Assembly: GCF_014764305.1 (NCBI RefSeq)
Contig: NZ_CP061703.1
Coordinates: 2,585,501-2,649,500 of the forward strand
Length of the DNA stretch: 64,000 nt
DNA from: Mesoflavibacter profundi
GTDB lineage: Bacteria; Bacteroidota; Bacteroidia; Flavobacteriales; Flavobacteriaceae
Direction: 5' to 3'
A model generated the notes under the pieces. It saw nothing but the letters and a program-made list of their open reading frames with translations, did no database searches and was not told the origin of the DNA. Shown here piece by piece: positions 1-7,719 of the stretch (the first letter of the stretch is position 1; every line of letters begins with the position of its first letter). The translations under genes were made by a program, and so were the position numbers.

Positions 1-1290
1 AAAAGCTTCATGTTGACAAACAAAAGCTCCAAATGGTAACGTGGTTTCTATGCCTTTTACTTTGTATTCTTGAATGGCTTTAAGCATAATTTGTATAGCT
101 TCTTCACGAGTTTTACCATAAGTTATTAATTTGGCTAACATTGGATCATAATAAATTGGAATGTCCATACCTTCTTCAAAACCATTGTCTACACGAATAC
201 CTTCACCTTGCGGAATTTGGTATTGCTCTAAATGACCAACGCTTGGTAAGAAGTCGTTTAAAGGATCTTCTGCATACACACGAAGCTCTAAAGCATGACC
301 ATTTATTTTCAAATCCTCTTGTTTAATAGGTAGTTTTTCGCCACGAGCGACTTGTATTTGAAGTTCTACTAAATCAACACCAGCAATAATTTCGCTTACA
401 GGATGTTCTACTTGTAATCTGGTATTCATCTCTAAGAAATAGAAATTATGTGCGTCATCTAATAAAAACTCGACTGTTCCAGCACCAACATAATCACAAG
501 CTTTTGCAACTTTAATAGCTGCTTGTCCCATTTTTTCTCTTAATTCTGGAGTAAGTACAGCACTTGGCGCTTCTTCTACAACTTTTTGATGACGACGTTG
601 AATACTACATTCGCGTTCAAAAAGATGAATAACATTACCATGTGTATCTGCCATGACTTGAATTTCGATGTGTCTTGGTGATGCTACATATTTTTCTATA
701 AAAACAGAGCCATCACCAAATGCATTAACTGCTTCACTAATGGCGCGATTCATTTGGGATTCAAAATCTGCTTCTTTTTCAACTATACGCATTCCTTTAC
801 CGCCGCCACCAGCAGATGCTTTTATTAGAATAGGAAAACCAATGCCTTGCGCTATTTTTTTAGCTTCAGCAATATCTGTAATAGCTTGGTCTGTACCAGG
901 TACCATTGGAATATCGTAGGCTTTAACCGCATCTTTAGCAGCTAATTTACTACCCATAACTTTTATGGCATATGATTTTGGTCCAATAAAAGTGACGTTA
1001 TTAGCTTCACAAAGTTCTGCAAATTCTGCATTTTCACTTAAAAACCCGTAACCAGGATGAATACCATCTACGTTTAAAGATTTTGCGACGTCAATTATTT
1101 TTTGCCCTAATAAATAGGATTGATTAGATGGCGCTTCACCTATTAAAACAGCTTCGTCTGCAAATTTAACATGAGGTGCATTACGATCTACGGTAGAGTA
1201 GACTGCAACTGTTTTAATGCCCATTTTTTGAGCAGTTTTCATTACTCTTATAGCAATTTCGCCACGATTGGCGACTAATATTTTTTTCAT
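1..1290 (-). CDS. accC: Biotin carboxylase subunit of acyl-CoA carboxylase (partial, C-terminus beyond window)
   Basis: Carries out the ATP-dependent carboxylation of biotin in an acetyl-/propionyl-CoA carboxylase. The reading frame is open from the ATG at 1290 to the left edge (430 codons); the family is about 450-500 residues, so roughly the last 50 are missing. Visible signatures are the N-terminal MKKILVANRGEIA, the glycine-rich ATP-grasp loop GGGGKGMR near residue 161, and EMNTRLQVEHPV near residue 287, which holds catalytic Glu and Arg. It starts one base after the stop of the biotin carrier gene, so the two are co-transcribed; a carboxyltransferase gene probably lies further left. Whether the substrate is acetyl- or propionyl-CoA cannot be told from this subunit. 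The truncation is only the window edge. Confidence 0.93.
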   Translation of the reverse strand, partial: MKKILVANRGEIAIRVMKTAQKMGIKTVAVYSTVDRNAPHVKFADEAVLIGEAPSNQSYLLGQKIIDVAKSLNVDGIHPGYGFLSENAEFAELCEANNVTFIGPKSYAIKVMGSKLAAKDAVKAYDIPMVPGTDQAITDIAEAKKIAQGIGFPILIKASAGGGGKGMRIVEKEADFESQMNRAISEAVNAFGDGSVFIEKYVASPRHIEIQVMADTHGNVIHLFERECSIQRRHQKVVEEAPSAVLTPELREKMGQAAIKVAKACDYVGAGTVEFLLDDAHNFYFLEMNTRLQVEHPVSEIIAGVDLVELQIQVARGEKLPIKQEDLKINGHALELRVYAEDPLNDFLPSVGHLEQYQIPQGEGIRVDNGFEEGMDIPIYYDPMLAKLITYGKTREEAIQIMLKAIQEYKVKGIETTLPFGAFVCQHEAF

Positions 1291-1291
1291 T

Positions 1292-1777
1292 TTATTCAAA
1301 TTCAATTAATAATTCACCTTTATCGACGGTATTTCCTTTGTTGCCAGAAACAGATTTAATAACACCATCACGAGGAGATAGGATGCTATTTTCCATTTTC
1401 ATAGCTTCAAGGATTAGTAAAGGTGTGTCTACTTTAACCTCATCACCAGGTTTTACCATAACATCTAGAATAAGTCCTGGCATTGGTGCTTTTATTTCGT
1501 TTACTTTCTTAGAAGCGCCAATTTCAAACCCTAAAGATTTTATTAATTGATCAAGATTATTCTCAATATTAACAACATACGTGTTATTATTAATTAAAAC
1601 AGTGTATTCTTTTTTATTGAAGTTAGTCTCAGTGATTTTTGCTTTATACGATGTGTTATCTTTTAATAGATGAAAAGATGTGTTGGTAGTTTTTACACTA
1701 TCTAAAGCTGAAATATCTTCTGATGAGACCTCGAATTCTGAAGTAGAATTAACTTTTACTTTAAAAGGTGTCTTCAT
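1292..1777 (-). CDS. Biotin carboxyl carrier subunit of acyl-CoA carboxylase
   Basis: A 161-residue biotin/lipoyl attachment protein that carries carboxybiotin between the biotin carboxylase and carboxyltransferase sites. The C-terminal half (about 90-161) is a biotinyl domain with the motif EAMKMEN; Lys127 is the predicted biotinylated residue, and the Pro-Gly turn APMPGLI is about 30 residues before it. The N-terminal half lacks a recognisable motif, as is usual for the short carriers of Bacteroidota propionyl/acetyl-CoA carboxylases. The gene precedes accC with a one-base gap. A start at the ATG at 1777 gives a normal family length. Confidence 0.9.
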   Translation of the reverse strand: MKTPFKVKVNSTSEFEVSSEDISALDSVKTTNTSFHLLKDNTSYKAKITETNFNKKEYTVLINNNTYVVNIENNLDQLIKSLGFEIGASKKVNEIKAPMPGLILDVMVKPGDEVKVDTPLLILEAMKMENSILSPRDGVIKSVSGNKGNTVDKGELLIEFE

Positions 1778-1872
1778 GTAAATGTTTTTAAAATTTACTT
1801 GTAAAGATACTGATTAATCCTTTTTTAGTAGAATGAAGATGTTAATTCTTTATCTAATTTATAGATTGTTAT

Positions 1873-2553
1873 TTAATTGAAAAATGAACCTTTTTGATGA
1901 ATTTTAATCGCTTTTCTAGATAAAATTAACCCTAAAGCTAAAGATATAAATGCACCAATCCATATTCCTGGAACAAAATCTATAAATAAGAAAAAGTCGT
2001 AAGCACCATGAAAAAGTATGGCTAAAAATAAACCACATAAATTTAAGAATAGCTTATTAGGTTCAAACTTAGCTTTACCCATAAAGTAACCCATTAAAAT
2101 ACCAAAGGTTGCATGTGCTGGTACTGCTGTAAACGCTCTTAGTAAAGCTGTACCAGGTCCATTGTTTAGAACATACATTATGTTTTCTGTAGCGGCAAAT
2201 CCCATAGAAACCATTACTGCATAGACAATACCATCAAAGGGCTCATTAAACTCTTTATGTCTTTGAGCAAATAATAAAACAATTAAAAATTTGCTAAATT
2301 CTTCTGTAAATCCTACAACAAAAAAAGCTTGTTTAAATTGTTCCCAAATGCTTAGTTTATTTTGTAACGGTAAAATTATATTAAATACAGAGTAGAGGAT
2401 TAAAGCAAGAACAACACTAACTAATGCGCCTAAAATGAAGGACGTAAGTAATAATCTGGTTGGCTCTTTTTCATATTTATCTTTAAAATATATGTAGGCA
2501 ACAATTGCGGCTATTGGCGCTAACGCCATTATAATAAGTTGAATAACAGACAT
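1873..2553 (-). CDS. PrsW family glutamic-type intramembrane protease
   Basis: A 226-residue polytopic membrane protein. It has the three sequence marks of the PrsW/CPBP-like intramembrane proteases: Glu84-Glu85 with Lys88 (EExxK in GFTEEFSK), a Glu in AATEN (Glu123), and HGAYD at 182-186, with a further conserved-looking His147. About seven hydrophobic segments are visible. In Bacillus PrsW cleaves an anti-sigma factor; the substrate here is unknown, although the window does contain an ECF sigma/anti-sigma pair far away. Its ATG overlaps the stop of the upstream Nudix gene by one base (TAATG), so the two are translationally coupled. Confidence 0.85.
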   Translation of the reverse strand: MSVIQLIIMALAPIAAIVAYIYFKDKYEKEPTRLLLTSFILGALVSVVLALILYSVFNIILPLQNKLSIWEQFKQAFFVVGFTEEFSKFLIVLLFAQRHKEFNEPFDGIVYAVMVSMGFAATENIMYVLNNGPGTALLRAFTAVPAHATFGILMGYFMGKAKFEPNKLFLNLCGLFLAILFHGAYDFFLFIDFVPGIWIGAFISLALGLILSRKAIKIHQKGSFFN

Positions 2554-3104
2554 TAAATAGTTTTTTTGATGATAGCTTCTAGGATTTTAGAATAATAGTT
2601 TGCGTTACTAGCTACAAAGTGATTGTTTGAAGTGCTATTTTCTAACAGATCTTTGAATTGCGAAATACTTACTAATTTTACACGTTCTACTTCTTCTTTT
2701 TGTAGTGTTAATTTAGATAGATCAACATGTAATTGCGCTATAAATGTATGATGAAATTCGTTATCAATTATACCATTTGAATAGGTTTGAAAACAAGGAA
2801 AAACTCCAATTTTTTGTAAATTTTCTTTAGATAGTTCTAAGCCAATCTCTTCTTTAGCTTCACGGATAATTCCATCTTCAATAGTCTCATTAGCATCAAT
2901 ATGTCCAGCTACAGATACATCCCATAAACCAGGACAAATGGCTTTATTAAAACTTCTTTGCGCTAATAAAATGTCTCCTTTAGAGGTGTATAACCAAAGA
3001 TGCGCTGTGTTATGATAAAATCCCTTTGAATGAATCTCTGATTTTGGAGCTGTTTTACCAGTTGGTTCACCTGTTTTTGTGACTATGTCAATTAATTCGT
3101 CCAT
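2553..3104 (-). CDS. Nudix hydrolase (YfcD/IPP-isomerase-like)
   Basis: A 183-residue soluble protein with a complete Nudix box, GHIDANETIEDGIIREAKEEIG at about residues 67-88 (conserved Gly67, Glu73, Arg81-Glu82, Glu85-Glu86), which binds Mg2+ and hydrolyses nucleoside-diphosphate-linked substrates. The N-terminus (DELIDIVTKTGEPTGKTAPKSEIH) is like that of YfcD-type and isopentenyl-diphosphate isomerase-like Nudix proteins; the substrate cannot be predicted. It forms a two-gene unit with the downstream PrsW gene. Its start codon lies immediately after the U-tract of a terminator-like hairpin that follows the M42 peptidase gene, which is unusual (see findings). Confidence 0.87.
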   Translation of the reverse strand: MDELIDIVTKTGEPTGKTAPKSEIHSKGFYHNTAHLWLYTSKGDILLAQRSFNKAICPGLWDVSVAGHIDANETIEDGIIREAKEEIGLELSKENLQKIGVFPCFQTYSNGIIDNEFHHTFIAQLHVDLSKLTLQKEEVERVKLVSISQFKDLLENSTSNNHFVASNANYYSKILEAIIKKTI

Positions 3105-3133
3105 TAAAAAAAGATTCCCACTTTCGTGGGAAT
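3105..3133 (-). terminator. Rho-independent terminator after the M42 peptidase gene
   Basis: An 8-bp inverted repeat (ATTCCCAC, TTTC loop, GTGGGAAT, 3114-3133) is followed on the minus strand by a run of seven T before the Nudix ATG. It lies 10 bp after the M42 stop codon. Confidence 0.75.
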
Positions 3134-3143
3134 TTATTATGTA

Positions 3144-4232
3144 TTATTTAAAGTAACTAAACGTTTCTCCGTCTTCAATTTTAAGTAACGTTTCGTAAAT
3201 TAACTTGATTACGTTTTCTACATCATCTTTATGTACCATTTCTACAGTAGTATGCATGTAACGTAGCGGTAAAGAAATTAATGCTGAAGCAACGCCACCA
3301 TTACTATAAGCAAAAGCATCGGTATCTGTTCCTGTAGCTCTACTTAAGGCACTACGTTGGAATGGGATTTTTTTAGCTTCGGCAGTATCTGTAATTAAAT
3401 CACGCAGTTTTTGCTGCACAGCAGGTGCATAAGCCACAACAGGACCAAGTCCAATTTCTAAATGACCTTCTTTTTTACGGTCTATCATTGGTGTTGTTGT
3501 ATCGTGCGTAACATCTGTAACAATTGCAACGTTAGGTTTAATGGTTTCAGTAATCATTTGTGCACCACGTAAACCTATTTCTTCTTGAACAGAATTTGTG
3601 ATATATAAACCAAAAGGAAGTGTCTTTTTGTTTTCTTTTAATAGTCTAGCTACTTCAGCAATCATAAATCCTCCCATACGATTATCTAATGCACGACAAA
3701 CAAATTTTTCTCCGTTTAAGATATGAAATTCGTCAGGATAAGTAATCACACAACCAACGTGTACGCCCATTTTTAAAACTTCGTCTTTATCTTTTGCGCC
3801 TATATCAATACAAATGTTATCTGGTTTTGGCGCTTCTTCTTTCGCACGATTACGGGTATGAATTGCAGGCCAACCAAATACACCTTTTACAATGCCATTT
3901 TTGGTATGTATGTTTACAACTTTACTTGGCGCAATTTGATGGTCGCTTCCTCCGTTTCTGATCACATAAATTAGTCCATTATCCGAAATATAGTTTACAT
4001 ACCAAGAGATTTCGTCTGCATGACCTTCAATAACCACTTTATATTTTGCCTCAGGATTAATAACACCAACTGCAGTACCGTAAGTATCTGTAATAAATTC
4101 GTCTACATAAGGTTTTAGATAATCCATCCAAAGCTTTTGTCCGTCCCATTCGTAACCTGTAGGCGCAGCATTATTTAAATATTTTTCTAAAAAGTCCATA
4201 GACTTTTTATTAAGTATAGATTTTTTTGCCAT
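3144..4232 (-). CDS. M42 family metallopeptidase (glutamyl aminopeptidase-like)
   Basis: A 362-residue cytosolic dimetal aminopeptidase of the M42 (PepA/FrvX/DAPEP) family, probably forming a dodecameric tetrahedral complex that trims peptides. The metal and catalytic residues are recognisable: His71 (EGHADE), Asp183 (ALDNRMGG), Glu217/Glu218 (QEEIGLRG), Asp240 (VTDVTHD) and His327 (RYMHTTVE). Length is normal. It is divergent from the DUF4294 gene at 4352, an arrangement that I recall as common in flavobacteria. A strong hairpin terminator follows it. Confidence 0.9.
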   Translation of the reverse strand: MAKKSILNKKSMDFLEKYLNNAAPTGYEWDGQKLWMDYLKPYVDEFITDTYGTAVGVINPEAKYKVVIEGHADEISWYVNYISDNGLIYVIRNGGSDHQIAPSKVVNIHTKNGIVKGVFGWPAIHTRNRAKEEAPKPDNICIDIGAKDKDEVLKMGVHVGCVITYPDEFHILNGEKFVCRALDNRMGGFMIAEVARLLKENKKTLPFGLYITNSVQEEIGLRGAQMITETIKPNVAIVTDVTHDTTTPMIDRKKEGHLEIGLGPVVAYAPAVQQKLRDLITDTAEAKKIPFQRSALSRATGTDTDAFAYSNGGVASALISLPLRYMHTTVEMVHKDDVENVIKLIYETLLKIEDGETFSYFK

Positions 4233-4351
4233 TTGATATTAATTTTTGCCTAAAATAACAATATTCACAGTTATTTAATAGTTAGAGAAGCGTTAATTAT
4301 TAATTTTGTATTAACAATTAAAAATGGAATAGTTTTAGTAGCTTTATTGAT

Positions 4352-5041
4352 ATGAAAAAGAATGTTTTATTAATGCTTTTGCTTCCGTTTTGGTTATTAG
4401 CTCAAGAAGATGAAGTAGTTAAAGATACGACTACAGTAACAACAACAGACTACATTATAATAGAAGGCGATTCTATACCAAAAACATCTATTTATTTAGA
4501 TGAAGTGATGCTGTTGCCTAAATTAGAATTTAAAAGTAAAGAAGACCGACGTAGATATTTAATCTTATGGCGAAAAACACTAAAAGTGTATCCATATGCG
4601 AAGTTAGCTGCAGAGCGTTTAGAGACTTTAAACGAACGTCTTAATACCTTAGAAAAACGTAGTGAAAAGAAAAGCTATGCCCGAAAAGTGCAAAAATATA
4701 TTGAAGAAGAATTTTCTGAAGAATTAAAAAAACTAACACGAACTGAAGGTCAAATTCTAGTAAAACTTATACATAGACAAACCGGTAAAACTACGTTTGA
4801 ATTAATTAAAGAATTAAGAAGTGGTTGGAGAGCATTTTGGTTTAATAGTACTGCAAGTTTGTTCGATATTTCTTTAAAAAGAGAATTTGATCCAGCAAAT
4901 GTTGAAGAAGATTTTTTAATTGAAGATATATTAATTAGATTATCACAAGGCGGACATCTTAAATTACGTGCACCAGCTATAGATTTTGACTATTTTGAAC
5001 TAAGTGATAAATGGGCAAATGCAAAAACCACAACTAATTAA
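4352..5041 (+). CDS. DUF4294 domain-containing exported protein
   Basis: A 229-residue protein of unknown function. Residues 1-17 form a signal peptide (MKKNVLLMLLLPFWLLAQ), so the protein is exported to the periplasm or envelope. The central part, about residues 50-170, is highly charged and helical, with LYPYAKLAAERL-like sequence (VYPYAKLAAERLETL) and GQILVKLIHRQTG, which I recognise as the DUF4294 family found across Bacteroidota. It overlaps the hemolysin III-like gene by one base (TAATG), implying translational coupling. Function is not known. Confidence 0.82.
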   Translation: MKKNVLLMLLLPFWLLAQEDEVVKDTTTVTTTDYIIIEGDSIPKTSIYLDEVMLLPKLEFKSKEDRRRYLILWRKTLKVYPYAKLAAERLETLNERLNTLEKRSEKKSYARKVQKYIEEEFSEELKKLTRTEGQILVKLIHRQTGKTTFELIKELRSGWRAFWFNSTASLFDISLKREFDPANVEEDFLIEDILIRLSQGGHLKLRAPAIDFDYFELSDKWANAKTTTN

Positions 5042-5667
5042 TGAGGCAACAAACAGTATTTGAAGAAAAGTTAAACGCTTTAACACATGCGATTGGTGCT
5101 GTTTTTGGTATTGTCGCCTTAATCTTATTAATAGTTTTTGAAACTAAAAAAACAGCGTTTAGCTTGTTTAGTGTTATTGTTTATGGTATTTCAATAATTA
5201 TTTTGTTTACTGCGTCTACGATGTATCACAGTTTTACAGACGAGAAAAAGAAACATTATTTTAGAATTGTAGATCACATTAGTATTTATCTTCTAATCGC
5301 AGGAACTTATACACCAGTTTTACTAATCACTTTAGAGCAGAGTAAAGGTTGGTTGTTGTTTTATATAGTTTGGGCAATTGCTGGATTTGGTGTGATTTTA
5401 AAACTGTTTTTCACTGGTAAATTCGAAACCTTTTCTACATTATTGTATTTGGTAATGGGTTGGCTTATCGTATTTGATTTTTCTACATTAAGTAGTATAA
5501 TGGCTTCTAATGGATTAGTTTTATTAATTGCAGGCGGATTAGCTTATACCGTTGGTATAGTATTTTATGCAATAGAAAAAATTCCATATAATCATGTTAT
5601 ATGGCATTTATTTGTTCTAGCTGGTGCAATATTACACTTTTTTATGATTTTGTTTTTTGTGGTTTAG
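5041..5667 (+). CDS. Hemolysin III / PAQR family membrane protein
   Basis: A 208-residue seven-helix inner membrane protein of the Hly-III/PAQR family. The hallmark residues are present: STMYHSF near 60 (Ser and His), RIVDHISIYLLIAGTYTP near 75-92 (Asp), and the C-terminal NHVIWHLFVLAGAILHF (the two His plus final His), which together form the metal-dependent hydrolase-like site of PAQR proteins. The actual substrate in bacteria is unknown; the hemolysin name is historical. It is coupled by a one-base overlap with the exported DUF4294 protein. The gene ends next to the convergent DUF4268 gene with no gap. Confidence 0.88.
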   Translation: MRQQTVFEEKLNALTHAIGAVFGIVALILLIVFETKKTAFSLFSVIVYGISIIILFTASTMYHSFTDEKKKHYFRIVDHISIYLLIAGTYTPVLLITLEQSKGWLLFYIVWAIAGFGVILKLFFTGKFETFSTLLYLVMGWLIVFDFSTLSSIMASNGLVLLIAGGLAYTVGIVFYAIEKIPYNHVIWHLFVLAGAILHFFMILFFVV

Positions 5668-6096
5668 TTAACCTTCAATAATATCTTTATATTCTAAAAA
5701 AAACGCCTCAAACCGACTCATGATATCATTAAAAAACACCATAACGTCTTGCCAATTGTTTTTATTATGGATCGAAACTTTATAGCCTAACGGAACGTAA
5801 ATGCGAGAGATTTCTTTACCATTTTCTAAAAAAAACTCTTCTTCGTAAATGGCTTTTGGTAAGAATTCGTCTTTTAAAATAGATTGAAGTGCTACCAGTT
5901 TTTCCCAATATTTAATACGATGTTCTAAGCTATCTTCTAGATCTAATGCGACTAAAGCTTTTTTGTTGTCAAAATGAAATTTAAAACTTACACCTTTAAG
6001 TTTTGTGTTATACAATATCCATTTTCTAGGAAACGATTTACCAAAACTTGTCCAAAATTCTTGTTTTAAGCGTCTAGATTCTTCCTTAGAAAACAT
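5668..6096 (-). CDS. DUF4268 domain-containing protein
   Basis: A 142-residue soluble protein with the N-terminus FSKEESRRLKQEFWTSFGKSFPRKW that is typical of the stand-alone flavobacterial DUF4268 proteins; the domain is also seen at the C-terminus of some restriction-like proteins, but no nuclease motif is evident here. It is the last gene of a leftward operon after the methyltransferase and ZIP transporter, 18 bp downstream of the latter. No function is assigned. Confidence 0.75.
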   Translation of the reverse strand: MFSKEESRRLKQEFWTSFGKSFPRKWILYNTKLKGVSFKFHFDNKKALVALDLEDSLEHRIKYWEKLVALQSILKDEFLPKAIYEEEFFLENGKEISRIYVPLGYKVSIHNKNNWQDVMVFFNDIMSRFEAFFLEYKDIIEG

Positions 6097-6114
6097 AATT
6101 AATTGGTTTAAGTG

Positions 6115-6789
6115 TTATATAAAATAGGCAATAATAACTGCAAGGACAATGGTACTTAATTTAACAATATTAAATTTATGTCCTTCGTTACTTTCAAATA
6201 AAATAGTGGTACTAATATGTAAAAAGATACCAATTACAATTGCCGAAATTTCATAAAAATAAGTAGTAAAAAACGTGAAATTTTCTGATAAATATGTGCC
6301 TAATGGCGTCATTAAAGCAAAAAGACCTAAAAATAAAACCATTTTTTTTAGACCAATTTTAGAACTAATAAAAAAGGTACTTAAAATAATTGCAATAGGT
6401 AATTTATGAATAATAATCCCATATAATAATTGATCGTGCGCATGTATAGGAATACCTTCTAATATACTATGTATACTCAAACTAACAAATAGTAACCAAG
6501 GAAACTTAATACTGTTTTTATCTAAATGTACATGTCCATGTTCTGCACCTTTAGAGAAAAATTCCAGTATAATTTGAAGTAAAATACCAGCCATTATAAA
6601 AATACCAATTGGTTTATCATGGTTATGATGGTAAACTTCTGGTAAAAAATTAAAAACAGTGACAGATAATAAAAATGCTCCACTAAATGCAAGTAATAGT
6701 TTTAGGTTAGACGATTTATTAGGTTTAAAAATTAAAACTAATACAACACCTAAAACAACACTTAAAATGGGTAAAATAATATTTAGCAT
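6115..6789 (-). CDS. ZIP family divalent metal transporter
   Basis: A 224-residue inner-membrane permease of the ZIP family, expected to import Zn2+ or another divalent metal. The metal-site motifs of helices IV and V are present: His107 and Glu111 (SIHSILEGIP) and His128 with Pro131 (IIHKLPIA). A His-rich loop (GAEHGHVH, about 81-88, and YHHNHD, about 53-58) faces the cytosol or helix ends, as in many ZIPs. About seven to eight hydrophobic segments. It sits between a SAM methyltransferase (28 bp upstream) and DUF4268. No Zur-type operator was recognised. Confidence 0.87.
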   Translation of the reverse strand: MLNIILPILSVVLGVVLVLIFKPNKSSNLKLLLAFSGAFLLSVTVFNFLPEVYHHNHDKPIGIFIMAGILLQIILEFFSKGAEHGHVHLDKNSIKFPWLLFVSLSIHSILEGIPIHAHDQLLYGIIIHKLPIAIILSTFFISSKIGLKKMVLFLGLFALMTPLGTYLSENFTFFTTYFYEISAIVIGIFLHISTTILFESNEGHKFNIVKLSTIVLAVIIAYFI

Positions 6790-6817
6790 TTAAAAAATAA
6801 TGAAAGTTGGTTAACAA

Positions 6818-7549
6818 CTATTTAAAAATCATAATTAATCTTTCAGATTGGTTTTTATCATACTTACTTAGTTTATAATCACCAAAAACATCAAGTAAAT
6901 ACACGTTAGCTTTTTCAAATAAATTTTCAAAATCGTTTAATGTAAAAGCCTTTACACGTTCTGTAAATTTATAATTTTCATTCTCAAAAGTAAAGCTAAT
7001 ATCTTTAATGATATAACCGTTTTCTACACGTCGTTGTTGTAAAAAATCTATACCATTAACGGTTTTAATATCTTCTTTAACTAGATGTTTTATAACATAA
7101 TCGGTATTCATAAAATCAATAACACCAAAGCCAAATTCATTTAAATTAGACTGTATTGCTTTTATGGTGTTAAGATTATCGTTTTCGTCCTCAAAATATC
7201 CAAAACTTGTAAATAAATTAAAAACAGCATCAAAAGTATCGCCAATAGGTAAGCACATATTATGTACTTTAAAGGCTAAAGTATCGTTTTCAAATTGTTT
7301 AGCAAAATTTATACTATTTTCAGATAAATCTGCACCAACAACATTATATCCTAATTTATTTAAAAAGATACTATGTCTACCTTTACCGCAAGCCAAATCT
7401 AAAATTTTAGCATTTTCGGGTAAATTTAGATATTCGGTTAAATTCGTCATAAAAGCTTCCGCTTCAGCGTAATCCCGATCTTTATAAAGTATATGATAAA
7501 ATGGTGTGTCAAACCAAGACGCGTACCATTTTTTTGAAAGATTTGTCAT
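6818..7549 (-). CDS. Class I SAM-dependent methyltransferase
   Basis: A soluble methyltransferase of 243 residues when started at the ATG at 7549 (MTNLSKKWYASWFDTPFYHILY). The SAM-binding motif I is ILDLACGKGRHSIFL (about residues 47-61), followed by VVGADLS (motif II). The YxxWFDxxYYHxLYxxRD-type N-terminus is common to a flavobacterial family of unknown substrate. An in-frame extension back to a TTG at 7630 exists, but its 27 residues are Cys/Ser-rich and unlike a protein N-terminus; I treat that stretch as leader. First gene of the operon with the ZIP transporter and DUF4268. Confidence 0.82.
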   Translation of the reverse strand: MTNLSKKWYASWFDTPFYHILYKDRDYAEAEAFMTNLTEYLNLPENAKILDLACGKGRHSIFLNKLGYNVVGADLSENSINFAKQFENDTLAFKVHNMCLPIGDTFDAVFNLFTSFGYFEDENDNLNTIKAIQSNLNEFGFGVIDFMNTDYVIKHLVKEDIKTVNGIDFLQQRRVENGYIIKDISFTFENENYKFTERVKAFTLNDFENLFEKANVYLLDVFGDYKLSKYDKNQSERLIMIFK

Positions 7550-7676
7550 AGTTAGTTTTTTAGGGTTTAAACTTTCGCTTAGGCAACAGTTTACCAGGCT
7601 TTCGCAACTCGCTCTTTGCAAGGAGCTCAAACAAATTGCTCAATCCTTAACCCAATTATCAACAAAGGTTATGTTT
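7550..7676 (-). promoter_or_regulatory. Long, relatively GC-rich 5' leader of the methyltransferase gene (candidate structured RNA)
   Basis: Between the minus-strand -7 element at 7681-7688 and the ATG at 7549 lies a leader of about 125 nt that is clearly richer in G/C than the surrounding intergenic DNA. On the transcript it shows GCTC...GAGC and GGTAA-ACTG-TTGCC hairpins and two copies of GCGAAAG. I cannot match it to a known riboswitch class. Confidence 0.35.
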
Positions 7677-7679
7677 CCG

Positions 7680-7700
7680 GCAAAAATAGAGTATTTTTGC
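7680..7700. promoter_or_regulatory. Back-to-back divergent -7 promoter elements in a palindrome
   Basis: GCAAAAATA-GAG-TATTTTTGC is a perfect 9-bp inverted repeat with a 3-bp centre. The right arm is a consensus -7 element (TATTTTTG, 7692-7699) for the rlmL gene at 7720; the left arm is the same element on the minus strand (7688-7681) for the methyltransferase operon. Confidence 0.6.
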
Positions 7701-7719
7701 AAAGTATTAGACGAATAAT

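Noticed and set aside
1-1290. Truncated biotin carboxylase as a pseudogene
   Set aside because: The frame is open to the window edge and all motifs are intact; it is only cut by the window.
7550-7630. N-terminal extension of the methyltransferase from a TTG
   Set aside because: The 27 extra residues are Cys/Ser-rich and follow no family pattern; the ATG at 7549 starts the recognisable domain.
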